A stretch of DNA of 64,000 nt from Alistipes sp. (GCA_020026375.1 JAHHQN010000002.1:62001-126000); one strand, 5' to 3'; positions 6,360 through 16,445 are shown, counted from the stretch's first letter. Notes: generated by a model from the letters alone, not told the origin. Translations and numbers: made by a program.

Positions 6360-9300
6360 ATGAAGAATTACCGCATCTTTGTTGAAAAACTTCCGCGCTT
6401 TCAGGTCGAAGCCGAGAGCCTCAGAAGTGAATTGAATGCAAATTTGAGCCTTTCGATTGCGTCATTGCGACTCATCAACGTCTATGACCTGTTCGGATTC
6501 TCGGAGGAGCTGTTGGAGAAGAGCCGCTATTCGGTCTTCGGAGAGGTCGTTACCGATACGGTGAACGATACATGTGATTACAAGGGCAGGAAGTTCATCG
6601 CCGTGGAGTTCCTCCCCGGTCAGTTCGACCAGAGAGCCGCTTCGGCCGTCGACTGTGTGAAGCTCATCGACCCCTCGGCCGATGTGCGTATCCGTTCGTC
6701 GAAGTTGCTGATTTTCGATGACAACATCACCGACGAGGAGCTGAAGAAGATTCGCCACTACTATATCAATGCCGTGGAGTCGCGCGAGAAGGACCTCTCG
6801 CAGCTCAGCGACATGGAGCAGGCCGAGGTGAAGCCCGTAGCCGTGCTGGAAGGCTTCACAAAGATGAAGGACGAGGAGTTGGACGCCTATTGCAAGAAGA
6901 TGGGTCTGGCGATGAACGCCGACGACCTGCGCGAGGTGGTCAACTACTTCAAGCAGGAGGGTCGCGAACCTTTCGAGACCGAACTCCGCATTCTGGATAC
7001 CTATTGGAGCGACCACTGCCGCCACACTACCTTCACCACCGAGTTGGAGGGCATCACCGTGGAGGATTCGTTCGTGAAGGACGAAATCGAGGATTCGGTG
7101 GCCCTCTATCTGAAGATTCGCCGCGAGCTGGGTCGCGAGCACAAGAGCCTCTGTCTGATGGATATGGCCACCATCGGTGCGCGTTATCTGCGTCAGCGCG
7201 GCCTGCTCGACGATTTGGAGGTGAGCGACGAGAACAACGCCTGCTCGGTGTTCGTCGACATCGACGTCGACGGCAAGACCGAAAAGTGGCTGCTGCAGTT
7301 CAAGAACGAAACCCACAACCACCCCACGGAAATCGAGCCTTTCGGCGGTGCGTCGACCTGTCTGGGCGGTGCCATCCGTGACCCGTTGTCGGGACGAAGC
7401 TATGTATATCAGGCCATGCGTGTGACCGGTGCGGGTAACATCTACCACAAGATTGAGGATACGCTGGAGGGCAAGCTCCCCCAGAGTGTCATTTCGAAGA
7501 AGGCCGCCGCAGGTTATTCGAGCTACGGCAACCAGATTGGTCTGGCCACCACCCATGTGCGTGAAATCTATCACGACGACTATGTGGCCAAGCGTCTGGA
7601 GGTCGGTGCCGTTGTGGGTGCCGTGAAGGCCGAGAACGTGCGCCGCGAGAAGCCCGCGGCCGGCGACAAGATCATCATGCTGGGCGGCCGTACGGGTCGT
7701 GACGGCATCGGCGGAGCCACCGGTTCGTCGAAGGAGCACAACGAGAAGTCGTTGGAGTCGTGCGGCAGCGAGGTGCAGAAGGGTAATGCCCCCGAGGAGC
7801 GCAAGCTGGAGCGTCTGTTCCGCCGTCCGGAGGTGACCCGTCTGATCAAGAAGTCGAACGACTTCGGTGCGGGCGGTGTGAGTGTGGCCATCGGCGAGCT
7901 GGCCGACGGTCTGGACATCTACCTCGACCGCGTGAAGACCAAGTACAGCGGTCTGAACTCCACGGAGCTGGCCATCAGCGAGTCGCAGGAGCGTATGTCG
8001 GTGGTCGTTGAGGCCAAGGACGTCGAGGAGTTCATGGGCTACTGCCGTGAGGAGAACATCGAGGCCGTACTGGTGGCCGATGTGACCGACACGGCACGAA
8101 TGAGAATGTATAACGGAGGAAAGCTGGTCGTAGACCTCAGCCGCGAGTTCATCGACTCGGCAGGTGCCAAGCACTATGCCGAGGCATGTATCGGCAGGGT
8201 CGAGGAGCGCAATCCCTTCGTGAGAAATATCGAGGGCGAGACCCTCGCAGAGAAGGTGGAGAACAACCTCAAGGACCGCAACGTGTTGTCGCAGCGCGGC
8301 CTTATCGAGATGTTCGACTCCACCATCGGCCGCTCGACGGTGCTGATGCCCTTCGGAGGTCGCACACAGCGCAGCGAGACCCAGGTTTCGGTGCAGAAGC
8401 TGCCCGTCGACGGCTACACCGACACGGCCAGCATCATGGCCTTCGGCTACAACCCCTTCATCGCATCGTGGAGTCCCTATCACGGTGCCGCGTATTCGGT
8501 GGTTGAGGCCGCCGCGAAGGTCGTTGCCGCAGGTGCGCGCTTCGACAAGATGCGCTACTCCTACCAGGAGTACTTCGAGCGCATGACCCGCGACGCCAAG
8601 TCGTGGGGCAAGCCGCTGGGCGCACTGCTCGGCGCGCTGAAGATGCAGGTGGAGCTGGGCCTTCCGTCCATCGGCGGCAAGGACTCGATGTCGGGTACGT
8701 TCCAGGACATCAACGTGCCGCCCATGCTGATGGCCTTCGGTATCACCACCGTCGACGCCAACACCGTCATCTCGACTGACTTCAAGGGCGCAGGCCACCA
8801 CCTCTATCTGGTGCGCCACACCGCCCGTGAGAACTATATGCCCGACACCGCACAGCTCAAGAAGAACTTCTCCTATGTGAGCGGTCTTATCGAGCAGGGC
8901 AAGGTGCTGTCGGCCTGGGCCATCGGTTTCGGTGGTGTCGGCGAGGCAGTGGCCAAGATGGCCTTCGGTAATGAAATCGGTGCCGAGATTCACCTGTCGG
9001 AGGAGCAGTTGTTCGAGTACGCCTACGGTTCTATCCTTGTGGAGACGGCCGAGACGCTGGATTTCGAGGCTGCGGAACTCGTGGGTGAGACCATCGCCGC
9101 CAAGGAACTGGTGGTCAACGGCGAGCATGTCTCGCTCGACACCCTCTACAAGGCCAACACCGAACTCTTCGCCACCGTCTACCGCGACAAGGGCGACAAC
9201 AAGGCCGAGGTGATGACCGCCGAGGGTGTGGTGCGCAAGTTCACCTATCCCCACGAGGCGGTGGAGACCCCCAAGGTCTACATTCCCGTGTTCCCCGGTA

Positions 9301-10067
9301 CCAACTGCGACTACGACACCGCGAAGGCCTTCCGCAAGGCGGGTGCCGAGGTGGAGATGAGCGTGCTGTGCAACATCGAGGCCGACGATATCCACCGTTC
9401 GATTGCCCTGATGAAGGAGCATATCGCCAAGTGTCACATCTTCGTGTTGAGCGGCGGTTTCTCGGCCGGTGACGAGCCGGACGGAAGCGCCAAGTTCATC
9501 GTCAACGTGCTGAACAGCGAACCCGTCAAGGAGGAGATTCACGCGCTGATTGACCGCGGCGGTCTGATTCTGGGTATCTGCAACGGTTTCCAGGCTCTCG
9601 TGAAGTCGGGTCTGCTGCCTTACGGCCGTCTGGGTATGGTCACCAAGGAGTCGCCCACGCTGTTCCGCAACGACATCAACCGTCACATCTCGCAGATTGT
9701 GACCACGCGTGTGGCTTCGGTGGCATCGCCCTGGCTCTCGTCGTTCGAGGTGGGCGACCTCCACTCGATTGCCGTCAGCCACGGTGAGGGTAAGTTCGTG
9801 GTCGACCGCGCATTTGCCGAGGAGCTGTTCGCCAACGGCCAGGTAGCCTTCCAGTACGCCGACGCCGAGGGTAATCCCACCGTCGAGGCGCCCTTCAACC
9901 CCAACGGTTCGTCATTCGCCATCGAGGGTATCGTGTCGAAGAACGGCCAGATTCTGGGTAAGATGGGCCACACCGAGCGTTGGGAGAACAATCTCTTCAA
10001 GAACATTGCCGGCGAGAAGCGCCAGTCGCTCTTTGAGAACGCTGTCAACTATTTCCGCAAGAAATAA
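6360..10067 (+). CDS. purL: Phosphoribosylformylglycinamidine synthase, large single-chain form
   Basis: Makes FGAM from FGAR, ATP and glutamine. At 1235 residues it is the large type that combines the PurS-like, PurL and glutaminase (PurQ-like) units of the three-subunit enzyme. The ATP-binding core includes ETHNHPTEIEPFGGAST and the repeated half GGKDSMSGTFQDIN. The C-terminal amidotransferase begins near residue 978 (IPVFPGTNCDYDTAKAF) and has the nucleophile cysteine 1074 in LGICNGFQ and a SHGEGKF histidine. No purS or purQ is needed or seen. It lies 16 bases after purK and 9 bases before the EEP gene. Confidence 0.97.
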   Translation: MKNYRIFVEKLPRFQVEAESLRSELNANLSLSIASLRLINVYDLFGFSEELLEKSRYSVFGEVVTDTVNDTCDYKGRKFIAVEFLPGQFDQRAASAVDCVKLIDPSADVRIRSSKLLIFDDNITDEELKKIRHYYINAVESREKDLSQLSDMEQAEVKPVAVLEGFTKMKDEELDAYCKKMGLAMNADDLREVVNYFKQEGREPFETELRILDTYWSDHCRHTTFTTELEGITVEDSFVKDEIEDSVALYLKIRRELGREHKSLCLMDMATIGARYLRQRGLLDDLEVSDENNACSVFVDIDVDGKTEKWLLQFKNETHNHPTEIEPFGGASTCLGGAIRDPLSGRSYVYQAMRVTGAGNIYHKIEDTLEGKLPQSVISKKAAAGYSSYGNQIGLATTHVREIYHDDYVAKRLEVGAVVGAVKAENVRREKPAAGDKIIMLGGRTGRDGIGGATGSSKEHNEKSLESCGSEVQKGNAPEERKLERLFRRPEVTRLIKKSNDFGAGGVSVAIGELADGLDIYLDRVKTKYSGLNSTELAISESQERMSVVVEAKDVEEFMGYCREENIEAVLVADVTDTARMRMYNGGKLVVDLSREFIDSAGAKHYAEACIGRVEERNPFVRNIEGETLAEKVENNLKDRNVLSQRGLIEMFDSTIGRSTVLMPFGGRTQRSETQVSVQKLPVDGYTDTASIMAFGYNPFIASWSPYHGAAYSVVEAAAKVVAAGARFDKMRYSYQEYFERMTRDAKSWGKPLGALLGALKMQVELGLPSIGGKDSMSGTFQDINVPPMLMAFGITTVDANTVISTDFKGAGHHLYLVRHTARENYMPDTAQLKKNFSYVSGLIEQGKVLSAWAIGFGGVGEAVAKMAFGNEIGAEIHLSEEQLFEYAYGSILVETAETLDFEAAELVGETIAAKELVVNGEHVSLDTLYKANTELFATVYRDKGDNKAEVMTAEGVVRKFTYPHEAVETPKVYIPVFPGTNCDYDTAKAFRKAGAEVEMSVLCNIEADDIHRSIALMKEHIAKCHIFVLSGGFSAGDEPDGSAKFIVNVLNSEPVKEEIHALIDRGGLILGICNGFQALVKSGLLPYGRLGMVTKESPTLFRNDINRHISQIVTTRVASVASPWLSSFEVGDLHSIAVSHGEGKFVVDRAFAEELFANGQVAFQYADAEGNPTVEAPFNPNGSSFAIEGIVSKNGQILGKMGHTERWENNLFKNIAGEKRQSLFENAVNYFRKK

Positions 10068-10076
10068 TTTGAGAAT

Positions 10077-11102
10077 ATGAAACTGAGATTCCTTGTCTGT
10101 GTGCTGTTGCTGCTGTCGGCGGCATTGCCCTGTCGGGTGTCGGCTCTCGAGCCGTCCGAGGCGGCGAAGTCGCAGCAGGCGCGCACCAGACGCGGCAAGG
10201 AATTCGTCGTAAGTGTCCTCTACTGGAACATTCAGAACGGAATGTGGGCCGGTCAGGAGGACGATTACACGGCTTTTGTCGAGTGGGTCAAGGGCAGGAA
10301 TCCCGATATCTGCATCTGGTGCGAGGCCCAGACCCTCTACAAGACCGGCACCCATTTCGCCGCTTCGGCTGAGGAGCGTTTCCTCCCCGAAGGGTGGGGC
10401 AAGCTGGCACGACGCTACGGTCACAAGTATGTGAGCGTGGGGCATAACCGCGACGGCTATCCGCAGGTCATCACTTCGCGTTTCCCGATTCGCGAGGAGG
10501 TGAAGCTCAAGGGCGCGGAGCCGGACAGTGTGCTGATGCACGGCGGATTGAAGGCCACCGTCCGACGCAAGGACATGACACTTCATCTGGTCGCGCTCCA
10601 CACCTTCCCCCACGACTACTCGCCGCTGGCCGCCGACCGTGAAGCCAGCAGCCGCCTCAGAGAGGGTGATGGCTACCGTGTGCGTGAAGTCAAATACATC
10701 TGTGACCACACCGTCGGTGAGGACATCGACGCCGGCCGGCACTTCTGGCTCATGGCCGGAGACTTCAATGCCGTGTCGCGCCGCGACAACGAGTTCTACC
10801 GTCTGGCGGAGGAGGACAGTGCATTTGCCGTTCACGACTACATCGCCTGCCACACGCCCTACTGCGACGCAATGGCGGACTACTACGCCGGAGAGCTGAA
10901 ACCCACTCTGGCAGGTGTGCCGCAGCGGATTGATTTTGTCTACTGCACCCAGGCACTCCTCGAACGCATCACGTCCATCGACGTCATCGATGATGAATAT
11001 ACGCATCCGGTGAAGGATGCAACTCCCGATATCGACTTCTTCCGGCCTTCGGACCATCTTCCGATACAGGTGGATTTCGATATGAGCGAAACAGAAGATT
11101 AA
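10077..11102 (+). CDS. Secreted endonuclease/exonuclease/phosphatase family protein
   Basis: A 341-residue protein of the metal-dependent EEP superfamily (DNase I, sphingomyelinase and inositol phosphatase relatives). Residues 1-24 look like a signal peptide (MKLRFLVCVLLLLSAALP) with an ALE cleavage zone, so it is likely periplasmic or exported. Catalytic landmarks are YWNIQNGMW, the metal-binding glutamate in WCEAQTL, the GDFNAV aspartate-asparagine motif and the C-terminal SDHLPIQV histidine. The substrate cannot be told from sequence. It stands out because it lies inside the purine gene run, 9 bases after purL and 40 before purC, and is the only exported product there. A phosphate- or nucleotide-scavenging role would fit the position but is speculation. 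Confidence 0.85.
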   Translation: MKLRFLVCVLLLLSAALPCRVSALEPSEAAKSQQARTRRGKEFVVSVLYWNIQNGMWAGQEDDYTAFVEWVKGRNPDICIWCEAQTLYKTGTHFAASAEERFLPEGWGKLARRYGHKYVSVGHNRDGYPQVITSRFPIREEVKLKGAEPDSVLMHGGLKATVRRKDMTLHLVALHTFPHDYSPLAADREASSRLREGDGYRVREVKYICDHTVGEDIDAGRHFWLMAGDFNAVSRRDNEFYRLAEEDSAFAVHDYIACHTPYCDAMADYYAGELKPTLAGVPQRIDFVYCTQALLERITSIDVIDDEYTHPVKDATPDIDFFRPSDHLPIQVDFDMSETED

Positions 11103-11142
11103 AGTTCCAAATATCTAATAATTTTTAAAACACCAAACTACC

Positions 11143-11859
11143 ATGAAACAGCTCGAAATGCTCTATGAAGGCAAAGCAAAACAGGTTTTCCGTACCGACG
11201 ATCCCGACAAGATTATTATCCACTACAAGGACGCCGCTACTGCATTCAACAACATCAAGAAGGCAACCATCGACAACAAGGGTGTGCTGAACAACGCTAT
11301 TTCGACTATTATTTTCAAGGAGTTGCAGAAGGCCGGTGTGAAGACCCACTACATCGAGACCATCAACGACCGTGACCAGATCTGCCGCAAGGTGAACATC
11401 ATTCCACTGGAGGTGATCGTTCGTAACGTCATCGCAGGTTCCATGGCACAGCGCCTCGGCATCGAGGAGGGTACCGAACCCGGCAACGTGATTTTCGATA
11501 TCTGCTACAAGAAGGACGAGCTGGGTGATCCCCTCATCAACGACCACCACGCCGTGGCTCTGGGTGCCGCTACCTACGAGGAGCTGGACGAGATCTACGC
11601 CATGACCGCCAAGATCAACGAGGTGTTGAAGGAGATGTTCCTCAAGATGAACATCCGTCTGATCGACTTCAAGATTGAGTTCGGTAAGACCATGGACGGC
11701 GAAATCGTTCTGGCCGACGAGGTTTCACCCGACACCTGCCGTCTGTGGGACGTCGACACCAACGAGAAGCTCGACAAGGACCGTTTCCGTCGTGACCTGG
11801 GCAAGGTTCGAGAGGCTTACGAGGAGATTCTGTCACGTCTGGAGAAAATTACAAAATAA
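11143..11859 (+). CDS. purC: SAICAR synthase
   Basis: Joins CAIR and aspartate with ATP to form SAICAR. The 238-residue length and motifs are those of the standard bacterial enzyme: N-terminal LYEGKAKQVFRTDD, ATP-binding YKDAATAFN, the RNVIAGSMAQRLG substrate segment, and the metal/nucleotide motif DTCRLWD near residue 200. Upstream is a short AT-rich spacer after the EEP gene; purF starts six bases after its stop. The next enzyme in the pathway, PurB, is not encoded in this window. Confidence 0.97.
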   Translation: MKQLEMLYEGKAKQVFRTDDPDKIIIHYKDAATAFNNIKKATIDNKGVLNNAISTIIFKELQKAGVKTHYIETINDRDQICRKVNIIPLEVIVRNVIAGSMAQRLGIEEGTEPGNVIFDICYKKDELGDPLINDHHAVALGAATYEELDEIYAMTAKINEVLKEMFLKMNIRLIDFKIEFGKTMDGEIVLADEVSPDTCRLWDVDTNEKLDKDRFRRDLGKVREAYEEILSRLEKITK

Positions 11860-11865
11860 GCATCT

Positions 11866-13263
11866 ATGAATACAATCACCGACAGAGAGTTGCACGAGGA
11901 GTGCGGCGTTTTCGGTGTCTATGGATTGGCTAATGCTTCCACCCTCACTTACTACGGTCTGCACGCGTTGCAGCACCGTGGTCAGGAGGGTTGCGGCATT
12001 GTCAGTGTCGATGACGAAGGCAATTTCTGCCGCACCAAGGGTGCCGGTCTGGTCACCGAGGTGTTCAACGAGTCGAACCTCGCTCCGCTGAAGGGCAACA
12101 TGGCCATCGGTCATGTGCTCTATTCGTCGGGCGGTGTGGGCGGTACGGAGAACGTGCAGCCCCTCCTGTTCCGTCACAATACGGGCGATTTCGCGCTGGC
12201 CAACAACGGCAGCATTCTCAACTCGCAGCTCATGCGCGAGTATCTGGAGAAGAAGGGCAGTCTCTTCCACTCGACCACCGACGCCGAGGTGTTGGCTCAT
12301 CTGATCAAGAAGGAGACCAAATTCCACGACCGTCCGCGTATCTACTCGATTATCGAGGCGCTCAACATGCTGGAGGGTGCGTTCTCTTGTGTCATCATGA
12401 CCTCCAACCGTATCTACGCCTGCCGTGACAAGTTCGGTTTCCACCCCCTCTCCATCGGCAAGCTGGGCGAGGGTTACATCGTCACCAGCGAGACCTGCGC
12501 CCTCGACATTCTGGGTGCGGAGTTCGTGCGTGACATCGAACCGGGCGAGATTGTGACCATCGACGACAAGGGTATCCGCTCGACACTCTATTCGCAGTTC
12601 AAGCACTACAACATGTGCTCGATGGAGTACATCTACTTCGCGCGTCCCGACAGCGACATCGAGGGTTGTAATGTGCATGCCTACCGCAAGATGTCGGGCC
12701 GACTGCTGTGGGAGGAGGCTCCCGCCGATGCCGACATCGTGGTGGGTGTTCCCGACTCGAGCCTCAGCGCCGCCATGGGCTATGCCGAGGCGAGCGGCCT
12801 TCCCTACGAGATGGGTCTCATCAAGAACAAGTATATCGGCCGTACGTTTATCCAGCCCTCGCAGGAGTTGCGCGAGAAGGGTGTGAGAATGAAGCTCTCG
12901 GCCGTGAGATCCATCGTCAAGGGCAAGCGTGTGGCACTGATCGACGACTCGATCGTTCGCGGCACCACCTCGTTGCGTATCGTGAAGATGCTGCGCGAGG
13001 CCGGAGCCACGGAGGTGCATGTGCGTATCGCCTCGCCCACGATGATTGCACCGTGCTACTACGGTGTCGACACCTCGACGCGCAAGGAGTTGATTTCGGC
13101 GCGTATGGACGTCGAAGGAGTACGCAAGGCCATCGGCTGCGACTCGCTGGCCTTCCTCTCGGAGGAGGCACTCTTCAAGGCAGGTAACCGCAAGGAGCTG
13201 TGTACGGCATGCTTCACGGGACGTTACCCCACACCCCTCTACAACAACGAGGAGGAGAAATAG
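11866..13263 (+). CDS. purF: Amidophosphoribosyltransferase
   Basis: Commits PRPP to purine synthesis by transferring glutamine-derived ammonia. The N-terminal glutaminase has its nucleophile at cysteine 13 (ECGVFGVYG), preceded by an 11-residue propeptide as in the Bacillus-type enzyme, which is removed by self-processing. The C-terminal phosphoribosyltransferase domain has the PRPP loop ALIDDSIVRGTTS. The C-terminal CTACFTGRYPT, with a CxxC pair, and an upstream GCDSLAF cysteine resemble the [4Fe-4S] ligands of the Bacillus enzyme, so an iron-sulfur cluster is likely. The length is 465 residues. It follows purC closely and precedes purM by 39 bases. Confidence 0.97.
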   Translation: MNTITDRELHEECGVFGVYGLANASTLTYYGLHALQHRGQEGCGIVSVDDEGNFCRTKGAGLVTEVFNESNLAPLKGNMAIGHVLYSSGGVGGTENVQPLLFRHNTGDFALANNGSILNSQLMREYLEKKGSLFHSTTDAEVLAHLIKKETKFHDRPRIYSIIEALNMLEGAFSCVIMTSNRIYACRDKFGFHPLSIGKLGEGYIVTSETCALDILGAEFVRDIEPGEIVTIDDKGIRSTLYSQFKHYNMCSMEYIYFARPDSDIEGCNVHAYRKMSGRLLWEEAPADADIVVGVPDSSLSAAMGYAEASGLPYEMGLIKNKYIGRTFIQPSQELREKGVRMKLSAVRSIVKGKRVALIDDSIVRGTTSLRIVKMLREAGATEVHVRIASPTMIAPCYYGVDTSTRKELISARMDVEGVRKAIGCDSLAFLSEEALFKAGNRKELCTACFTGRYPTPLYNNEEEK

Positions 13264-13302
13264 AAATTTTTAAATAGAAAAACAACCTTAAACATTAGTT
13301 TT

Positions 13303-14328
13303 ATGGCTCAAAGTTATGAGAATGCCGGTGTAAATCTCGAAGCCGGATATGAAGTGGTTCGCCGCATTAAGAAACATGTAGCCTCGACCTCACGTCTGGG
13401 TGTCATGGGCAATATCGGTGCTTTTGGCGGTATGTTCGATCTCTCGGCCCTCAAAGTCGAGGAGCCCGTCTTGGTCAGCGGTACCGACGGCGTAGGCACC
13501 AAGTTGAAACTGGCGTTTGAGATGGATAAGCACGACACCATCGGTATCGATGCCGTGGCCATGTGTGTGAACGACGTGCTGGCACAGGGTGCCGAGCCGC
13601 TGGTGTTCCTCGACTATGTGGCCGTGGGCCGCAACGAACCTCAGAAGATTGAGGCCGTGGTGGCAGGTGTTGCCGAGGGCTGCCGTCAGGCAGGCTGCGC
13701 ACTGGTGGGCGGCGAGACCGCCGAGATGCCGGGCATGTATACCGAGGGCGAGTACGACATCGCAGGATTTACCGTCGGCGTGGTCGAGAAGAAGAAGCTC
13801 ATCGACGGCTCGAAGGTCAAGGTGGGCGACGTGCTGGTGGGTATCGCCTCGACAGGCGTTCACTCCAACGGCTTCAGCCTTGTACGCAAGGTGGTGGCCG
13901 ACAACGCGCTCAACCTTCATGAGGCACTGCCCGAATTGTCGGACAAGCCGCTGGGCGAGGTGCTGCTGACCCCCACCCGTATCTATGTAAAGCAGGTGCT
14001 GGAGGTCATTCGCAATGTCGATGTCCACGGTATCTGCCACGTGACGGGCGGCGGTTTCGACGAGAACATTCCCCGTATTCTCCAGAAGGGTCAGGGTATC
14101 GAAGTCGAGGAAGGCACATGGGAGATTCTGCCCGTGTTCCGTTTCCTGGAGAAGTATGGCAAGATTCCCCACCGCGAGATGTTCAACATCTTCAACATGG
14201 GTGTGGGTATGGTCATCGCCCTCGACGAGAAAGATGCGCAGAAGGCCATCGAGATTCTCGCCGAGCAGGGTGAGAAGGCTTCCGTCATCGGTCGCGTGAC
14301 CGACACGGAGGGTGTTGTCATTCGCTAA
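13303..14328 (+). CDS. purM: Phosphoribosylformylglycinamidine cyclo-ligase (AIR synthetase)
   Basis: ATP-dependent ring closure of FGAM to AIR, the step after PurL; the two proteins share an ancestral fold. The 341-residue chain has the typical start SYENAGVNLEAGYE, the ATP loop VSGTDGVGTKLKLAF, the signature LVGGETAEMPGMY and the C-terminal HVTGGGFDENIPRI. All match family length and order. It ends four bases before the purN start, so the two genes are probably translated from one message. Confidence 0.97.
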   Translation: MAQSYENAGVNLEAGYEVVRRIKKHVASTSRLGVMGNIGAFGGMFDLSALKVEEPVLVSGTDGVGTKLKLAFEMDKHDTIGIDAVAMCVNDVLAQGAEPLVFLDYVAVGRNEPQKIEAVVAGVAEGCRQAGCALVGGETAEMPGMYTEGEYDIAGFTVGVVEKKKLIDGSKVKVGDVLVGIASTGVHSNGFSLVRKVVADNALNLHEALPELSDKPLGEVLLTPTRIYVKQVLEVIRNVDVHGICHVTGGGFDENIPRILQKGQGIEVEEGTWEILPVFRFLEKYGKIPHREMFNIFNMGVGMVIALDEKDAQKAIEILAEQGEKASVIGRVTDTEGVVIR

Positions 14329-14331
14329 ACC

Positions 14332-14904
14332 ATGCACCGGATCGCGGTTTTTGCTTCGGGGGAAGGCTCGAACTTCGAAGCCATAGTCACGGCTGCGGAG
14401 CGCGGCGAGCTGGATTGTCGGGTGGTGCTGGTGGTCTGCGACCGCGTGGCCGCCCGTGTGGTGGAGCGTGCCGCCCGCCACGGTGTGGAGTGCTTTGCCT
14501 TTTCGGCCGGGGACTACGCCTCGAAGGAGGAGTATGAGGCCGAAATCGTAAGGCGGCTCGATGCCCGGGGTGTGGAGCTGGTCTGTCTGGCCGGCTACAT
14601 GCGTCTGGTGGGGCGGCGTCTGCTCGAAAGCTACGGGGGACGCATCATCAACCTGCACCCGTCGCTGCTGCCTGCCTTCAAGGGCAGGGACGCCATCGGT
14701 CAGGCACTGGACTATGGGGTCAAGGTCTTCGGGGTGTCGATTCACTGGGTCGACAGCTCGCTCGACGGCGGCCGCATCATCGCCCAACGGGCATTTGCCT
14801 ACGAGGGGAGTGACCGCGGGGAATTGGAGCGGAAAATTCATGAGGCGGAGCATCCGCTTTATGTCGAAACAATAGGTAAAATATTAAACAAAGAGATACA
14901 ATGA
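14332..14904 (+). CDS. purN: Glycinamide ribonucleotide formyltransferase
   Basis: Transfers a formyl group from 10-formyl-tetrahydrofolate to GAR. The 190-residue protein starts with the phosphate-binding FASGEGSNFEAIV and contains the folate-binding signature HPSLLPAFKGRDAIGQA with its catalytic asparagine/histidine region (INLHPSLLP), and the conserved aspartate in VDSSLDGGRII. Its stop overlaps the purH start codon as ATGA (four bases). It depends on FolD, encoded at the end of the cluster, for its one-carbon donor. No purT is needed. Confidence 0.95.
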   Translation: MHRIAVFASGEGSNFEAIVTAAERGELDCRVVLVVCDRVAARVVERAARHGVECFAFSAGDYASKEEYEAEIVRRLDARGVELVCLAGYMRLVGRRLLESYGGRIINLHPSLLPAFKGRDAIGQALDYGVKVFGVSIHWVDSSLDGGRIIAQRAFAYEGSDRGELERKIHEAEHPLYVETIGKILNKEIQ

Positions 14905-16430
14905 GAGCGCTTATTAGTGTAAGTGATAAAACCGGAGTGGTGGAGTTCGCCAAGGAGCTTCGCGCATTGGGCTGGGAGGTCATTGCTACCGGAGGAACCA
15001 TGAAGTTGTTGAAGGAGAGCGGTGTCGAGGTCATCGGCATCAGCGAAATCACGGGATTCCCCGAGATTTGTGACGGTCGTGTGAAGACCCTGCACCCCAA
15101 GGTGCATGGTGCGCTGCTGGCGCGTCGCGACGATCCCGAGCACCTCAAGGCACTGAAGGAGAACGGCATCGAGTTCATCGACATGGTCTGCGTGAACCTC
15201 TATCCCTTCCGTGAGACCATCGCCAAACCCAATGTCGAGATGGCCGATGCCATCGAGAACATCGACATCGGCGGTCCTTCGATGCTGCGTTCGGCCGCCA
15301 AGAACTGGGCCGATGTGACGGTGGTGTGCAACCCTTCGGACTACGCACAGATTATCGCCGAAATCAAGGCCGGCGGCAACACCGAGAAGTCGACCCGTCT
15401 GCAGCTCTCGGCCAAGGCCTATACCCACACCGCCGAGTACGACATGATGATTGCCACTTACATGCGTGAGCAGGCAGGTTTGGGTGAGAAACTCTTCCTC
15501 GAGTTCGACAAGGTGCAGTCGTTGCGCTACGGTGAGAATCCCCACCAGAATGCCACGTTCTACCGCGAGCAGAAGGAGGTTCCCTTCTCGCTGGCCTTCG
15601 CCAAGCAGCTGCACGGTAAGGAGCTTTCGTACAACAACATTCAGGACGCCAACGCCGCGCTGAACATCGTCAGAGAGTTCGACGAGCCTTTCTGCGTGGG
15701 TCTCAAGCACATGAACCCCTGCGGTGCGGCCATCGGCAAGGACGATGTCGACGCATGGACCAAGGCCTATGAGGCCGACAAGGTGTCGATTTTCGGCGGT
15801 ATCGTTGCGCTGAACCGTCCCGTGACCCGCGAGACGGCCGAGCTGATGAAGCCCGTGTTCCTGGAAATCATCATGGCGCCCAAGTTCGAGGAGGGCGCTC
15901 TGGAGGTGCTTTGCACCAAGAAGAACCTGCGTCTGCTGGAGGTCAACATGTCGCGTGAAGCGGTCGATCCCAAGCAGTATGTGTCGGTCAACGGCGGTCT
16001 GCTGGTGCAGGACGTCGACATCAACACCAAGGCCGTGGAGGAGGAGATGTGCGTGACGAAGCGTCGTCCCGAGGCTGCGCAGATGTCGGATCTGAACTTC
16101 GCGTGGAGAATCGTCAAGCATGTGAAGTCGAACGCCATCGTGGTGGTCAAGGACGGTCACACGCTGGGCGTGGGTGCCGGTCAGATGAACCGTGTGGGTT
16201 CGGCCGAGATTGCCCTCAAGCAGGCCAAGGCCGCAGGCTTCACTTCGGATCTGGTACTGGCATCGGACGGTTTCTTCCCCTTCGACGACTGTGTGACACT
16301 GGCTGCCGAGTACGGCGTGACGGCTATCGCACAGCCCGGCGGTTCGATTCGTGACAACGACTCGATTGTGAAGGCCGACGAGAAGAACATCGCCATGGTA
16401 TTCACCGGCGAGAGACATTTCAAGCATTAA
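14901..16430 (+). CDS. purH: Bifunctional AICAR transformylase / IMP cyclohydrolase
   Basis: Carries out the last two steps to IMP. Residues 1-195 form the MGS-like cyclohydrolase domain (ALISVSDKTGVVEFAKEL, CDGRVKTLHPKVHGALL); residues 200-509 form the formyltransferase domain with LRYGENPHQNA, the catalytic KHMNPCGAA and the C-terminal QPGGSIRDNDSI. At 509 residues it has normal length. The start codon is fused to the purN stop. An intrinsic terminator hairpin follows 16 bases after the stop, so expression of purD and folD may be partly separated. Confidence 0.97.
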   Translation: MRALISVSDKTGVVEFAKELRALGWEVIATGGTMKLLKESGVEVIGISEITGFPEICDGRVKTLHPKVHGALLARRDDPEHLKALKENGIEFIDMVCVNLYPFRETIAKPNVEMADAIENIDIGGPSMLRSAAKNWADVTVVCNPSDYAQIIAEIKAGGNTEKSTRLQLSAKAYTHTAEYDMMIATYMREQAGLGEKLFLEFDKVQSLRYGENPHQNATFYREQKEVPFSLAFAKQLHGKELSYNNIQDANAALNIVREFDEPFCVGLKHMNPCGAAIGKDDVDAWTKAYEADKVSIFGGIVALNRPVTRETAELMKPVFLEIIMAPKFEEGALEVLCTKKNLRLLEVNMSREAVDPKQYVSVNGGLLVQDVDINTKAVEEEMCVTKRRPEAAQMSDLNFAWRIVKHVKSNAIVVVKDGHTLGVGAGQMNRVGSAEIALKQAKAAGFTSDLVLASDGFFPFDDCVTLAAEYGVTAIAQPGGSIRDNDSIVKADEKNIAMVFTGERHFKH

Positions 16431-16445
16431 TATTTCACAAGCATC

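Noticed and set aside
6462..9782. Minus-strand open frame of 1,106 codons inside purL
   Set aside because: It is antisense to a certain, full-length purL. The translation is rich in His, Leu, Val and Gly with no domain, typical of the codon-bias mirror frame in GC-rich genes.
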